A stretch of 64,000 bases of DNA from Allodiplogaster sudhausi (GCA_945643635.1 CALZFC010000026.1:1280001-1344000); one strand, 5' to 3'. Shown: positions 33,914-46,237, counted from the first letter of the stretch. The notes: a model not told the origin generated them from the sequence alone. Program-made: numbers and translations.

Positions 33914-36523
33914 TCACACTTCGTATTCAATACTTGCATGCACTAAAGGATATCGCAGATCTTCGTTCTTACATCTTTCTTCATCCGGCAGCTGCTCCAG
34001 AAGACGGAGAGGCACAAAACGATTGTAGAAGACGACCCAGAGGAGACCAGTGCAGAGAGAAAGCGCCAGATAAAGCATCCAGCCAGGCCTAGGGCCGTAG
34101 TCAGTGAATAGCCGCCTTAATAGAGCAATAGTAAACTGTCATTTTTACAGGATGTCCAAAGATGTCCTTGTTATTTTCATGAGAATCCAAGAAAGTCGGA
34201 GTTGCAAGGCGTTAAGGAAGGCTGACAGTGTGACTAGTGGAGCAGTTAGATTCAACAGCCATCAGAACGCCGATCCAATTGCCCTGAAGAACATGGGTAG
34301 GTGGGTGCTTGGTTTTGCTAGCATTCCTGAAAATGGTTTTAGTACGTTTCTCGGTACCTGATTTCGTGGCCCGATGATAACGGAGAAGGTCGTGTTCATG
34401 GTGATTGTTACGATAGTGAATGCCATGGCTACGAGTATTCCGTACGAGAGAATGTAGACAACTGGACTGACTGGAGTCACCTCATACCACTCAAAGGAGC
34501 GGCGGCAGCCGGACAAGTCCACGGCGGTTCCGTTCAAGACTATAATAATAAAAATAAAAATAATAGTAAAAAAACCTCTGTACAGGCAAGCTTCTTCAGC
34601 AGATTGTCCTGAGGCAGTGCGTAGTGATTAATGAGTATAAAAAAATAAGAAATTTCGTTTAATGAGGACCTGTTGGCCCACTCAAAATTTATCTCGAAAA
34701 TCCCAAAGAAAAATGTAAATTGGTATACATGACATGGTCGGACAATTTAGATCGCTTCAGAATCAACTAATGATCATCATAATGATATTGGAGGTTCAAT
34801 CGCACACTCACCCATCTCATTTTGATATACGATTTCGCCCGGAAGGAAGCCCCAAGAGAATGTCAAGAGAAAGAAGGCAGCGAATAGCAAATGGCCAATG
34901 AGGCAGCATTTCCTTTGGTTCGATCTGAAGTAGAAATTAATCTCATAAATATTTTAAAAAATTTTTGATGTACTTCTCTGCAAGGTTGAAGACAACGTTG
35001 ACAGCGTGCGATAGAAGCATAATGATGCCGACTAATGCGAACAGATTGGACATCCAGAAGACGGCCTTTTCTTTATCCCAGTTAAACATTGTGATCGCAT
35101 ATGGAGTTGAGATGCTGCAAGCAAATTTTTGAGAAGAATGCAAATAATTAATAATTACACATACGTCTCCAGCGAGACCACGAGAAAAAGCTGCGCAAAT
35201 CGCGTAATGAGGCAGACTAAAATAGCGATCGGTTCCGGATCTGGCAGTGATTTGCGATTGGCCTGCGAATCTTAAAGCAAGACTCTTTCAACACTTTACA
35301 AGCGTAACCGTAATAAAATTAATTACAATAAATCAATCAACCAATCAAATCGGGATGTATCACAGCTTTCAGCAGAATTGACCAACCATTCTCAACTGCT
35401 TTCGCAGTTTGAATTATAACATACAAGTCCTTATAGACGGTGAGTATAAGTCCCTAGAAGTATACAAATTATATGTTTGTAGATACTGAATATCACATGT
35501 AACGTACAATACAGAAGAGATTCATGAGAAGGCACGCAATTGCAATGCTTGAGTAGACGTTAAAGTAGATTGCTCCAACAATTTGATAGCCAGGATAGCT
35601 TAGAGGGGTGAAGATCGTTTGAATGCCTGATAAGATATTAGGTGCTACTTTGATTGAATAGGATAGAATCTCGGCAATAAGCCTGCATACGTTCAAGATT
35701 ACTGACCAGGTCCGACAGCAGAGCCGAGAGAAAGGATCCCACGCACATCGAAATGGCTCGTGAACGATCTTTTGTCGTGCTCGCGGAGATACAACTAGTC
35801 TTCAGGACGGTTATGATTGCTTCAACGAAAATCTTAGCTTAATATTGGTAATTCCGCTCTTGGATTATTATTACGACAAGAATGGCAAGGAAATTTTTAG
35901 TTGAAAAAAACGGTTGTGTTGTATGCCTTACCTGATCCAATGCCCATAATAAAGCGTGCGAGGAGCATTTCTAGCTTAGGATCAAGCATTTTGGTTGGTA
36001 GAGTGATGTAGATCACATTTCCAATCGCCTGTAAATCTTTTAATCGCACCATGAGTCAGCATAACTTTTAAGAGATTTGTTATAGCAAACATACCAGACA
36101 AACGAGACCACCCAGAGCGGGCGTCTTGGTCTGATTTATCCGCGTGCTCCAGTAGCCAAGAATCGGCGAGGCGATTCCGAGGCCGAGCGAGAAGGCAACA
36201 GAGACGAATCCATAGAAAGATTCCGTTGCTGTTGGATCAAGCTATAAAAAGTAAATTGAAAACAGAGCGAGCAGCTTAAGAGGGTATGAGCAGAATGAGA
36301 GAACTCGAACAGTGTACCAGTAGCAAGTATGGCCAGAGCGATGCGAAGTAGATCGAGTGTTGGATACCAGCAAAGAGTGACAGCACAGATCCCACCCAAA
36401 TCGCGCCCCAGTCGCTCTTCCTGAGCATTTACTTTTGCAAAAAAAATATGCATGAGCTCAAGTAAGTCGAAGGTGAACAGAAGTGTCAACGACGTACTCC
36501 TCCGCTTTAGATGAATACTTCAT
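33914..36523 (-). pseudogene. MFSD8-like transporter copy 1 (frameshifted)
   Basis: The exon plan matches copies 2 and 5, starting MKYSSKAEE at 36521-36523. Landmarks: KSDWGAIWVGSVLSLFAGIQ, SLWPYLLL, LDPTATESFYGFV, LGLGIASPILGYW, FTPLSYPGYQ, FNWDKEKAVFW, GCRRSFEW and TTFSVIIGPRNQ. Two lesions break it. A 1-bp deletion lies in the exon near 35722-35735, where paralogues read FSLGFAAGP. An 11-bp deletion near 34230-34250 follows GNWIGVLMAV and leads to a stop. The C-terminus also ends differently from copies 3, 5 and 6, lacking KYGPVTKF. It could be read as a gene if the lesions were assembly errors. Confidence 0.65.
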
Positions 36524-36949
36524 ATCTGCGGCAGCAAGCACAGCTATACTGAACTTGGATAGCTGGAACGATATGAGAATCTTGCAATCTGTACACATCT
36601 GGCAACCTTGCTGGGAGAAAACATGAAATAGACACGCCCAAATTCCAAATTGTTCAAGAAAAAGAGATATGCTGAACGAGAGAGAAATGATCAGACGAAG
36701 AGTAGCAGTGAGGAGTGAAAGAAACAGAGAGGAGTTGTTTTTGTTTTTTCGCTGTCTCCCCCAAAAGAATGCACTTTTGGGAAAGAGACATGGCAAAGAT
36801 GAACACCATACACAATTCGAAATATATCCGAACAACCATAAAAATATATGTACAATCGAAAATGTGCGACCAGTAGCGTTGTGTGAGTATGTAGATAGAT
36901 AGAAATAGAATACGTGATTCGGGAAACAATGGAAAGTAGGAATTATCAT
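36524..36949. other. Upstream flank of transporter copy 1
   Basis: Long minus-strand open frames here (36458-36949) are rich in Ser, Leu and Phe and are translations of pyrimidine-rich DNA. No gene is supported. Confidence 0.4.
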
Positions 36950-37400
36950 TATTCTAATATCTACACTATTCCTCCATTGAGTACATCACCGCAAAGTACT
37001 ACATCTTCTTTCCATATGCATATACACTTGTCGATGTACTCTATGTTCTTTTCTGGTGATCCTCATCTGCTCATCACAAGCTTCTCGAATCTCTGCCACT
37101 GGTCGACGTCAACTCTGTCCCCTCCTTGCAGGTTCCGGCGGTGTTCGGATCGAGGAGTGAGGATAAGGAAGAAGGATAGGAAAGGAGTACGGCCAGCTAG
37201 AGTTCAAGAAGAAACCTAGGCAAGAGAGATCGAGATATACAAAAGAGTCGTGGAGGACTTATGAGAGATACAAATGAAGAGGTTGCTGGCGAGACCGTAC
37301 GATAACTGGCGTTTGTGTTAGAGACCACTTGTGAGCGAGAGAAAATCTTGTAATCGTTCCTTTTGTGAAGAGGACCAAAGATTACAACTGGCGATCAGTC
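36950..37400 (-). repeat. Dispersed repeat R1, copy 2
   Basis: Reverse-orientation relative of 25120-25620, beginning ACACTATTCCTCCATTGAGT and including GCAGGTTCCGGCGGTGTTCG and GACCAAAGATTACAACTGGC. Confidence 0.55.
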
Positions 37401-37906
37401 GAGCCCAGAACCCCCTAGTTTCGGGCGTGAAGGAGATTCAGTTGGCTATTAGTTTAGTTGAGAGCTCTTGGGAAACACTGTTTTCAACTGACGAAAAGTG
37501 CAGTCGTGAGAACTCCTGATTGTGAGTAACAGCCGATGTATGAAAGAGGGTGAGAGCAGAATGGTCACAGAATCGGAAAATGCCGGCAAATTGCAGCAGT
37601 GCTTCCTTGGCAAATTTCACTGTTTCGCCGGTGTTGAGGATGCCTGAAATGCATCGCGCAAGTGCATAATTTTCTGGTCGACGAGTGCGTTTAACTCTAA
37701 AACCTAATTTGATTTTATTTAGCTTTACATTATATTATTTGTGTTCACTTCAGCGGAAAACCTAACACGTTGAGGATATGGAGCTAATTAGAGAGGATGG
37801 TCAGAAGAACAAGAAGCAGACATTATTCGTTTACAATTCATCAGCAGACATTGCACAAGTTGTAAATAGTTTATTTTAAAGGCTGACGACGAAATGATGA
37901 GCCAAT
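37401..37906. other. 3' flank of the TIL inhibitor gene
   Basis: No open frame with recognisable content. Minus-strand AATAAA-like signals are not clear. Confidence 0.4.
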
Positions 37907-38773
37907 TTACTGTGCCTTGGGACACTGGTCAAGGGTAACACAACTTCCGCTCTTCTCGTCAAGGACGAATCCGTCGTTGCACTCGCACACGTTGACATTG
38001 CACATGCGGACGCAGGGACGCGTCTCGGGCTGCGAGCACGTCTTCGGACACTTTGTACCGCACGCTTTCAGAGTCGCGTTCTCGTGGCACTTCTTGGGCT
38101 CCTCCGTTGCTCCTTCTGAATATGCGCAGCCTCGCTTTATATATACATACATATTTTCTATGACTACCTATAACAGAACTTTTTTGCACTCTTACAAAGT
38201 TGTTTTTCGCTCATAACAAATTTCAGTGCGAGCATAATCACGAGCCTTGCTGAATGGATCGGCTTTTCTTAGGAGTGCATTCGTGTCGACGAACACAGCG
38301 GCCGTTCTCATGGCGGTAGAAGTCGGGCTTGCACTGGCAGACATTGATGATGCACTGCAAGGTGCAGTAGACTGAGTCCGGATTGGCGCACGACGGCTCG
38401 CACGCAGTGCCGCATCCCATGAAACGCTCGTTGGCCGCGCAATTCTTCGCTGCTACTACAATACCTGTGCTATTTTATTTTGATCAATCACTTCAGGAAT
38501 TTCATCATTCTAGTTCAACGTTCAAGTTTTTTTCTCCCGTTAGTATTTAATGTTCTCTCATTCTCTCTATTTTTGATATTTCCTACAACTCTATCGACTT
38601 TTTTTCTCGAAAAATAATATTTATGGTGTGAATGCCAAGTATTTTGGAGTATTTACACTGCAACTATGTATAGAATACGAAGTACTCACTCTTGCAATAA
38701 ATTTTAAAAAAATTATTGAATACAAACCCGCAATGGCAGCAATCATCAGGAGAAGGCAGACTTTCTTGTTCAT
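37907..38773 (-). CDS. Secreted protease inhibitor with two TIL domains
   Basis: Three exons: 38728-38773, 38246-38455 and 37907-38115, about 154 residues. Residues 1-15 are a signal peptide (MNKKVCLLLMIAAIA). TIL domain 1 (CAANERFMGCGTACEPSC to RHEC) and TIL domain 2 (CHENATLKACGTKCPKTC to LDQC) each have the ten cysteines of the trypsin-inhibitor-like family, with the CxC pairs QC/EC in place. The second intron needs a GC donor (CAAG|GCTCGTG); with it the phases fit exactly, without it the protein would stop after domain 1 (SIQQGS). TIL proteins inhibit serine proteases outside cells and are common in nematodes. Alternative use of that weak donor could give one- or two-domain forms. The gene lies inside the transporter array on the same strand. 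Confidence 0.82.
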
Positions 38774-39774
38774 CTTTCCTGCTGGAAATTTTATTTACGC
38801 ACACCTTGAGAAAAAAATAGCCACTATATAAAGTAAATAGAATGCCGCGCTTATTAGTTTGGCAGGTTTCACTGCTTTAATATCAGCTACCATTTTATTC
38901 TATTAACGACATAATTAACTGGCGAATAAAAATGAAAAGAAAAAGTGTCAGTTATTGCTGGAGGGAGTCGATGGACTGGCACTTGGATGTTTCATGGGCC
39001 ACTTGGCCTCTTTTCTTTATACCAATCGAGAACGGCAGTTGTTGGCCCCATAGCGTATGAAAGAAATCTCCCAGCCACATGCTCTTGTCTCATAAGAAGA
39101 GTGCACGGCTCAATCTAGCGATGACTCATGTAAAAGGAGAAATGGGCATCCTCTTCTCCAACTAGCACCACTTTTAAAGCTACTCTAGTACTCACAATAC
39201 AGGCCGGATCTTTTGTGATCATCCTAGAGTTTAAAAAAAACAGAGCCGGTGGTTTTTTTGTTATTGCTGAAAATCCAGTTAACAAGTCATAAACAAGTCA
39301 CAAGTCAGTTAACATGATTCAGTGCTCATATGTACAAATTCTGCATTCATTCTCGCTGCCCTTCTCTCACTTCAACTTTTCTCTCTTTTCATTCTGTCTC
39401 TTTCTGGAAAAAAAAACAAAAGGTAATCCCAGTGGATTTATTTATATCTTCTTCCCCGCAAATGCGACTTGCGGAGAGTGAGGAAGAGTGAGAGGGGTCG
39501 GGTCAAATGGATCCGGGAACAGGAATCCGCTTCTTGGACTCACATCTTGTGTCTCTTGTTGTTGTTGTATGTGGGCTGTTAATCGAGGTGGGCAGAGAGA
39601 AAGAGAAGGTTGGAATGTGGGTGTCTTCCCGTTGATAAGACTTTTGATTGTGATTGGAGGAGAGATTAATCTCTCATATGCTGAAGGTAACAATGTGGGA
39701 GCTCCTTGTTGTCGTATTCAGAAATCATGTGAAATGTTGCGAATACGTGACTTGGGATACATAGGAAATTAGGA
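38774..39774. other. Upstream flank of the TIL inhibitor gene
   Basis: No gene found. The open frames at 39442-39772 overlap on both strands and carry no family signature. Confidence 0.4.
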
Positions 39775-40130
39775 ATATTTGCACTATTCCTAATTGAGTA
39801 CATCCCGGAGTTCGTAAAGTACTATATCTTTCTTATATTAAAAACAACCACTGCTAAGCGTTCTTTTCTGTTGTTACCGCATCGCATCTACTCACCACAA
39901 GCCTCTTCCTCTGGTCGTCGGTCTCTCTGACCCCGTCCTTACAGATTCCGGCGGTGTTGGTATCGAGGATTGAGCATAGGCAAGAAGGATTGGAAAGTAG
40001 TACAGCCAGTGAGAGTGCAAGGAGAGAGTATGGCGAGAGAGATATGTATGTAAAAGAGTCTTGGATGACTCGTGAGAGATTGAGCAAAGAGATTGCTGGC
40101 GAGAGCGGCCTAAATCTTAGGATGAGCATT
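39775..40130 (-). repeat. Dispersed repeat R1, copy 3
   Basis: Begins GCACTATTCCTAATTGAGTA and includes CAGATTCCGGCGGTGTTGGT, matching copies 1 and 2. The 3' flank of transporter copy 2 begins just after. Confidence 0.55.
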
Positions 40131-40383
40131 TTGATATGAATGACCGATTGTCAGGTATGTTTTAATCTCTTTATTTGCTTTCCTTTCACACATGTAGCGT
40201 ACGAAGATGTGGTGGAACGGAAATAACTTCTGTTACATGAATTGTTTTTTAAAGCAACAATAAAATCAGATATCAAGTCCATTTGCTTGTCAGTTACATA
40301 AATTTTCGAGAATGGATGGGACCAGGAATACAAACAAAGGACCAAAAAATGTATATGCCGGTGGCTTGATCGACATAAACTTT

Positions 40384-43025
40384 TCACGGTTCTATTTCCG
40401 TATCATCCGCGTCGCCATCTTGGAGCTGTTGCGGAAGACGGATAGGCACAAGACGCTTGTAGAAGACGATCCAGAGGAGACCGGTGACAAGGAACATTGC
40501 GAGATAAAGCAGCCAGCCAGGACGAGGTCCGTAGTCGGTGAATAATCTCCTTAACATTTTAAGAAGCATATAATATATCAGTTTATTGACTAACATCAAG
40601 CTATTAATATGCTCCGGGGTTTAAAGGCGGCAAACTGACAACGTGAATATTGGCGAAGTGAGCGTTGCACTGCAGCCGACTGCCATCATTATGCCAATCC
40701 AATTGCCCTAAAGGTGTTCATTGTTCAGTAACAAGATCACAAAGCTCGCACTGTAATCGAAACCTGATTTCGCGGCCCGATGACAGCGGAAAAGGTCGTG
40801 TTCATGGTGATCGTAACGAGAGTGAACGCCATAGCGATGAGAATTCCGTACGAGAGAATGTAGACAACTGGATTGACGGGAGTCACATCCGAACACCATT
40901 CAAAGGAGCGTCGGCAGCCAGACAACTCCTCACTTGTGCCATTGATGCCTAAGCTTTGAATTATGTTTATCGCTCGAATTATTGCAAACAAATCTTTAAA
41001 ATATAACTATTCTATTGTTCAGATATGGGTCGAAAATTCACTCACAGTAATCCAAGCCTTTTTAATGGTTTATGTTTTTTGTCGCTAACCAATCTCTTTT
41101 TCATATGCTATCGTGCCCGGAAGGAAGCCCCAAGAGAATGTCAAGAGGAAGAAGGCAGCGAATAGCAAATGGCCAATGATGCAGCATTTCCGTTGATTCA
41201 TCCTTAATTTACTGCTATATTGGCAGAAAAGAACATTAAGTGAGTTTACGGTACTTCTCAGCAAGGTTGAAAACAACGTTGACAACGTGCGATAGCAGCA
41301 TAATTATGCCGACCAGACCGAACAGATTTGACATCCAGAAGACGGCCTTTTCTTTATCCCAGTTAAACATAGTGATCGCATATGGAGTTGAGATGCTGCA
41401 AGAGAGAAAAAGAGAGATGTCGCATTGGCATGCTAATATACTTTATTTATAAAGTAAATTATTTTATTTTTAATGTACTTAATTTTATTGTTTAAAGAAG
41501 AAAACCTCTCTAGCGCGACCACGAGAAACAACTGCGTGAATCGCGTGATGAGACAGATTAGAAGAGCAATCCCGTCAGGTTCGGGCAGCTCGTTTTGATT
41601 GCAAATTGTATCTTAAAGGAGTTGGTTTTTTCTGTGCAAATTAGAGCACGCTCTGAGCTTTCTCACATCTTAACATGGAGCAGCAAAAAAGGCAAATCAC
41701 AGAACTTAACAAATACAATAAATACACTCATCTATCAACATCAAAAAGTTTTTTTTGGCGCATTTCATCACGAACCCTTATCAGCAGCGGAAACGGTGCG
41801 AATCCCAACATACGAGTCCTTGTAGATGGACAGCGTCAAACCCTAAATATTGCATGCTAATCATATTTAATTTATATTAGAGCATTTAAAAGCTTTTAAC
41901 GTACAATACATAAAAGATTCATAAGAAAGCATGCGATTGATATGCTTGAGTAGACGTTGAAGTAGATTAGCCCAATTAGTTGAAAGCCCGGATAACTGAA
42001 GGGAGTGAAGATCGATTGAATACCTGATAGTAGAACAAACACTTTAAAACTGCCGGGGATAGAATATCCTTCTAACCAGGTCCTGCTGCGAATCCTAGGG
42101 AAAATGATCCCATGCACATCGAAATCGCTCGAGAACGATCCTTTTCTGTGCTCGCGGACACACAACTCGTTCGCAGGACGGTTATTATAGCTAAAACGAA
42201 ATGGCTTTTTATTCATTATCAGGTTGGAGATGAGGGCGTGTTTTCTCGTTTTCTCCCGAAAAACAGGCAACCAAGATTAACAAAATGTGGAATGACAGTC
42301 TAAACTACGGCTGACTGTGGCGTCTGACCTGATCCAACTCCCATAATAAAGCGAGAGATCAGCATCTGAACCTTGGGTTCAAGCATTTTCATCGGAAGAG
42401 TTATGTAGAGAACATTTCCAAGTGCCTGTAAATAAATATTTAAATCATGCATTTTAATTTATATTTGAAAAAATATATATTTTTCAGTTTTTACTTGAAA
42501 TGGAAACGAACCAGACAAACAAGGCCAGCTAGAGCGGGCGTCTTGGTCTGATTTATCCGGGTGCTCCAGTAGCCAAGAATCGGAGAAGCAATGCCGAGGC
42601 CGAGCGAGAAAACTGCCGTGACGAATCCATAGAAAGATTCTGTTGCCGAAGGATCAAGCTGTTGTGAGTAAAAATGTTGAGTTGTGAGTTGAAAAACTCA
42701 ACTGTGAGAGAGTGGTTGAAGGGTGTAAGAAACGATGAAATGAAATGAAACCGCAAACCTGTAGTAAATAGGGCCACAGAGATGGAAAGTAGATCGAGTG
42801 TTGAATACCAGCAAAGAGCGATAGTAATGACCCTACCCAAATCGAGCCCCAATCACTCTTCCTGAACACGTTTATTTATATTATATAAAATAAGTTTATT
42901 TATTTATTTAATTGCCTATATCAAGAAACATGAAGGAAGCATTAATTGGAATGTCCATGAGACAGAAAGCCCGAAACGTACTCCTCCTCTTTCGGTTTTT
43001 CGTTACTCGCGGAGTCGGCAATCAT
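40384..43025 (-). CDS. MFSD8/CLN7-like major facilitator transporter (copy 2)
   Basis: About thirteen exons, starting MIADSASNEKPKEEE at 43023-43025 and ending DADDTEIEP at 40384; roughly 530 residues. Landmarks in order: EKSDWGSIWVGSLLSLFAG, SLWPYLLQ, LDPSATESFYGFVTAVFSLG, ASPILGYW, RTSCVSAST-DRSRAISM, GIQSIFTPFSYPGF, FNWDKEKAVFWMSNL, MNQRKCCIIGHLLFAAFFL, GCRRSFEWC, MNTTFSAVIGPRNQ, GNWIGIMMAVGC and YGPRPGWLLYLAM. The order and motifs follow lysosomal MFSD8 (SxWPYL, DxTA, SLGQ-ASPxxG, GPRxQ, YGPR). Twelve membrane helices are expected. I found no lesion. The substrate is unknown; MFSD8 family members act in endolysosomal membranes. Its C-terminal tail differs from copies 3, 5 and 6. Confidence 0.78.
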
Positions 43026-43460
43026 ATCGGCACTTAAAATAAACAATTTGTACATTTTAAGCATCAAATTGCATGCACAGCCATAAAATATTTGTAATAA
43101 ACTGCTCGTTTCTAAAAGTGCTAAGTGTCAGCATGCTTCGATGAAAATGTATTATCATGCAGACATCTTGGAATCAAGATAAATATTTCCTGCGGATTGT
43201 TGAGACACTTCAGAAGGAATGTTGAGAATGCATTTTCGCAACATAGATATCAAACTCTCTTCTTGCTCAAAATATTAAAAGATTAGAGAAAAGTTTAACG
43301 GCTATAGAGTGAACCAAAAGGAATAGGGGAGCTGAAAAGAGTGGTTGGTCACGAAGTAATTCGTAAACTTGAATTTGCTATCTTTCAAAGTGGTCACACT
43401 GCCGCTGAAATTGTCTAATTGTATGCCCATTTGGATCGAGTGTTATATACCCGTGATGGT
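43026..43460 (+). other. Possible DNA-transposon remnant hosting the hAT insertion
   Basis: 43350-43460 translates to HEVIRKLEFAIFQSGHTAAE then IV, stop, LYAHLDRVLYTRD, and the frame resumes after the hAT element at 45334 as DVPTHTVQLIQT. The HTH-like start recalls Tc1/mariner-type DNA-binding regions. Resemblance is weak; the continuity across the hAT insertion is the better evidence. Confidence 0.35.
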
Positions 43461-43758
43461 CAGAGGTGCAAAGTGGCCGGCCGGCCCAAAATTCCAGGAC
43501 CCGGGGCCGGGCCGGGCCGGGCCCAAGAAAAGTGTGGCCGGCCCGTAGGCCCGGTTGGGCCCGTTTTCCTCGTTGGTGTGCCAGATGGTGCACTGGTGAA
43601 TGAATTATAATTGCACTAGTGGATATCTTGAAGTCAGAATTCCAAATTGGCAGCATGAAAGTGCGCGGGAATTCTTTTAGCATTACTCCGTAAAATTCAT
43701 TCTGTTGTTATTTTATGTTATCTTTGGAAGTTTAATATAAAATTATTTCAGGCTTACG

Positions 43759-44985
43759 ATGTCAGAGGCGGTTAGCGAGACTGACGAGCTAGCTACCGGA
43801 AGAAGACCAAAGGATTCTAAAGAGAATTTTCGGTATGATGTCTTCACTTTATTAAATAAGGATGATTTCATTTTCTCACATTATTTGGGCATCTTGAGTT
43901 ATTCTGGTGATTTTATTTACTCTTATTATTTAGGTAAGCAATTTGGAACCGAGACTTACTCCAAAGAGCAGATTCAGCTACTCGCAAATGCGCATCATGA
44001 ACGTCTTCTCAAGCGAGAGTACCTCTTCTTTCGAAAGCGGAAGAAAGGAGAAGACGACTCCATCGTGAACATTCACTACTCCTGGCATGGACAAGAAGCT
44101 AGCGCTTCCGCTACACAGCTTCTGATGTGCACGCGTTGCGTGGTTGTGATGACAGGCGGCGGAAAAGTTAGGTATTCTTTTTTTTCGAAAACTGCTTTTG
44201 GAGCTGAAGGGAGCAGAGAGAGTGTATATCATTTTCAGTCGGCACCAAGAGAAGTGTTCTACGAAGAAATCGAAGAAAGCGGAAAGTGCATCTGGATCGC
44301 AGAGGAGAATCGATGGATTCATGGCAAGTGTCAGCGTCCAAGGCACTCTCGAGGAACAACAGCAGATCTCGACAGTCATGGCGAAGTGGGTGGCTACGAG
44401 CTCGCGGCCATTCTCTATCGCGGAAGATAGCGGCTTGAAGGAACTGATATCAGTCGCACTGCGGATTGGGTTAGGCTCGTTTGAAAATAATTTGTTCTTC
44501 TTCACGTTTTTTGAATGTTTCATCATTCAGTGCCAGACGTCGTAACGTGGACAATTTGGATGTATCGAGCATCATTCCGACTCGGCAGACGGTGACGAAT
44601 CGGTTGAACACTCTTCAATCCGATCTTCTTGCGAAATCTGGAGCAGAAGTCGTAAATCATTTGGCAACAGTTGGTGGAGCATTCTCTGCTGACTACGGAA
44701 AAAGAAAGGACGACTGCCACCTTCAATTTCCTTGATCCTTCTGGAAACCCACATGACAACCCTCTTATCGCATGGAAGGAGCGTGCACCTGACTTCCCCG
44801 TTCTGTCCCGAGTAGTACAACAGATCTATTCCATTCCTGCTTCTACAGCAACTGCAGAACGCTCATTCTCGGACTTGCGAAATCTTGTCCCCGACAAGCG
44901 TGAGTCACTCAGTGCTGAGTCTGTTTTCAAGTCCCTCATCATCCGTTCTCTTATGAAGTTCGAAGCGGCTTTGAATTCCCGTTAA
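43759..44985 (+). pseudogene. hAT transposase, core deleted
   Basis: The N-terminal part (MSEAVSETDELATGRR) leads to a BED-like zinc finger with CTRC and FSRHQEKC, split by a short intron near 44165-44200. A conserved hAT segment (VMAKWVATSSRPFSIAED) follows, then IIPTRQTVTNRL. It then passes directly to the C-terminal hAT dimerisation region (TATAERSFSDLRNLV ... SLIIRSLMKFEAALNSR). The catalytic DDE core between these parts, usually several hundred residues, is missing, so the element is non-autonomous. Confidence 0.75.
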
Positions 44986-44986
44986 T

Positions 44987-45080
44987 AACATTTCCGTTGA
45001 ATGCTTTATTTTCTGTTATTCGCTCTCTTAAAGTAACATTTCCGTTGAATGCTTTATTTTCTGTTATTCGCTCTCTTAAA
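44987..45080. repeat. Tandem duplication of about 47 bp in the hAT element
   Basis: AACATTTCCGTTGAATGCTT followed by TATTTTCTGTTATTCGCTCTC occurs twice head to tail just after the transposase stop. Confidence 0.8.
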
Positions 45081-45341
45081 GAGGCATTGCGTTTCAACGT
45101 TTTATTTTCAGTACGAAATAAACAATCTAACGACGTGCTAACGATTAAAAGAATGAAGTGTTATATGCATAGACAAATAGCTACAACTTCCAATTTATTT
45201 TTTTCGAATTTTTGAAAATCGGGCTCAAACGGGCCCACGGGCCGGGCCGGGCCGGGCCGGGCCTAAAATTCTAGGGCCCGGAAATGGATCGGGCCGGGCC
45301 GGCCCAAAATTTTTGGGCCCGTTAGCACCTCTGGTGATGTT

Positions 45342-46237
45342 CCAACTCATACCGTGCAGCTCATCCAAACTTTGAATAGCCATTTTTTTTAAGAAGAAAA
45401 AGTGTCAAAACGATAGAATGATGCAAAGTCACGTAAATAATTTGTACAAAGTAAACATACTCTTCCTTTTTGATTGTCTCCTCCTTGTATGGCTCCTTAC
45501 TTGGAAAAGCGATAGCTGGCATAGCAACACTTGAAAATACGCATATGTAAGATACATTGTTGTATATTTGCAATAAAATTGACACAAACAAAGCCTCAAA
45601 AATAAAACACAGCCTATAAAGTGAAGCATTTATATGAGAGAAGGCAAAAGTATGCTCAATTTTTAATGGGAAAAGTTGCACTTTAGTTGTACTTTCAAGA
45701 GGTCTTTTTGGAATGTTTACGAGCAGACAAGCTTAACGAGCGAGAATATATCGAAGTGGGGAAAAGGTCACGAGGCTATTAATTGTATAGAAGAGGTTTG
45801 CAGTTTCCTAACTGAGACGGGCAAGTTCTTCGCAACAAATGGCAAACAATACATAAATCAAATCCGTGATGATATTGTTCGTTATTTTCACCTAATCTTG
45901 AGCTTAAGAGACCGATTATCTGTCTGATGAAGAAGGTCTGTACATTGTTGAATCATTTATCAATGTAAGATGAATTGAAGTTAGTAGCAACCAATTCTGT
46001 CTGATTAATGATAAGTACGTAGCTAAAAACGTCTGCCTTGCATTGAACGAATGACTTGCCACATCTCTTTATTATGTTCGTTTATCATGGTAAATTCAGT
46101 GCAACGGATATCGTTCAAGGCAAAGACTTTAAAGTAGTTTCTTTATAACAACAGTTGAGAATGAATGCATGGAGTCCACGTTTGAAAGGCACTAGGGTTT
46201 GACGAAATAATATTACAATTCTAATATTATGAATAAT
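45342..46237. other. Spacer downstream of transporter copy 3
   Basis: No gene recognised. 45342-45420 appears to continue the interrupted transposon-like sequence described at 43026. Confidence 0.35.

Larger units (their letters stand above)
43461..45333 (+). mobile_element. hAT DNA transposon, internally deleted
   Basis: Termini CAGAGGTGC (43461) and GCACCTCTG (ends 45333) are inverted repeats. Flanks GTGATGGT (43453-43460) and GTGATGTT (45334-45341) are an 8-bp target duplication with one mismatch, as expected for hAT. Both subterminal regions carry strings of GGGCCGGGCC, strongly GC-rich in an AT-rich window. The inner sequence encodes pieces of a hAT transposase. Confidence 0.85.

Noticed and set aside
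36458..36949. 163-codon minus-strand frame upstream of transporter copy 1
   Set aside because: It overlaps the first exon of copy 1 in another frame and is otherwise Ser/Leu/Phe-rich without motifs.
43978..44526. 182-codon minus-strand frame
   Set aside because: It is antisense to the hAT transposase pieces and has no family signature.
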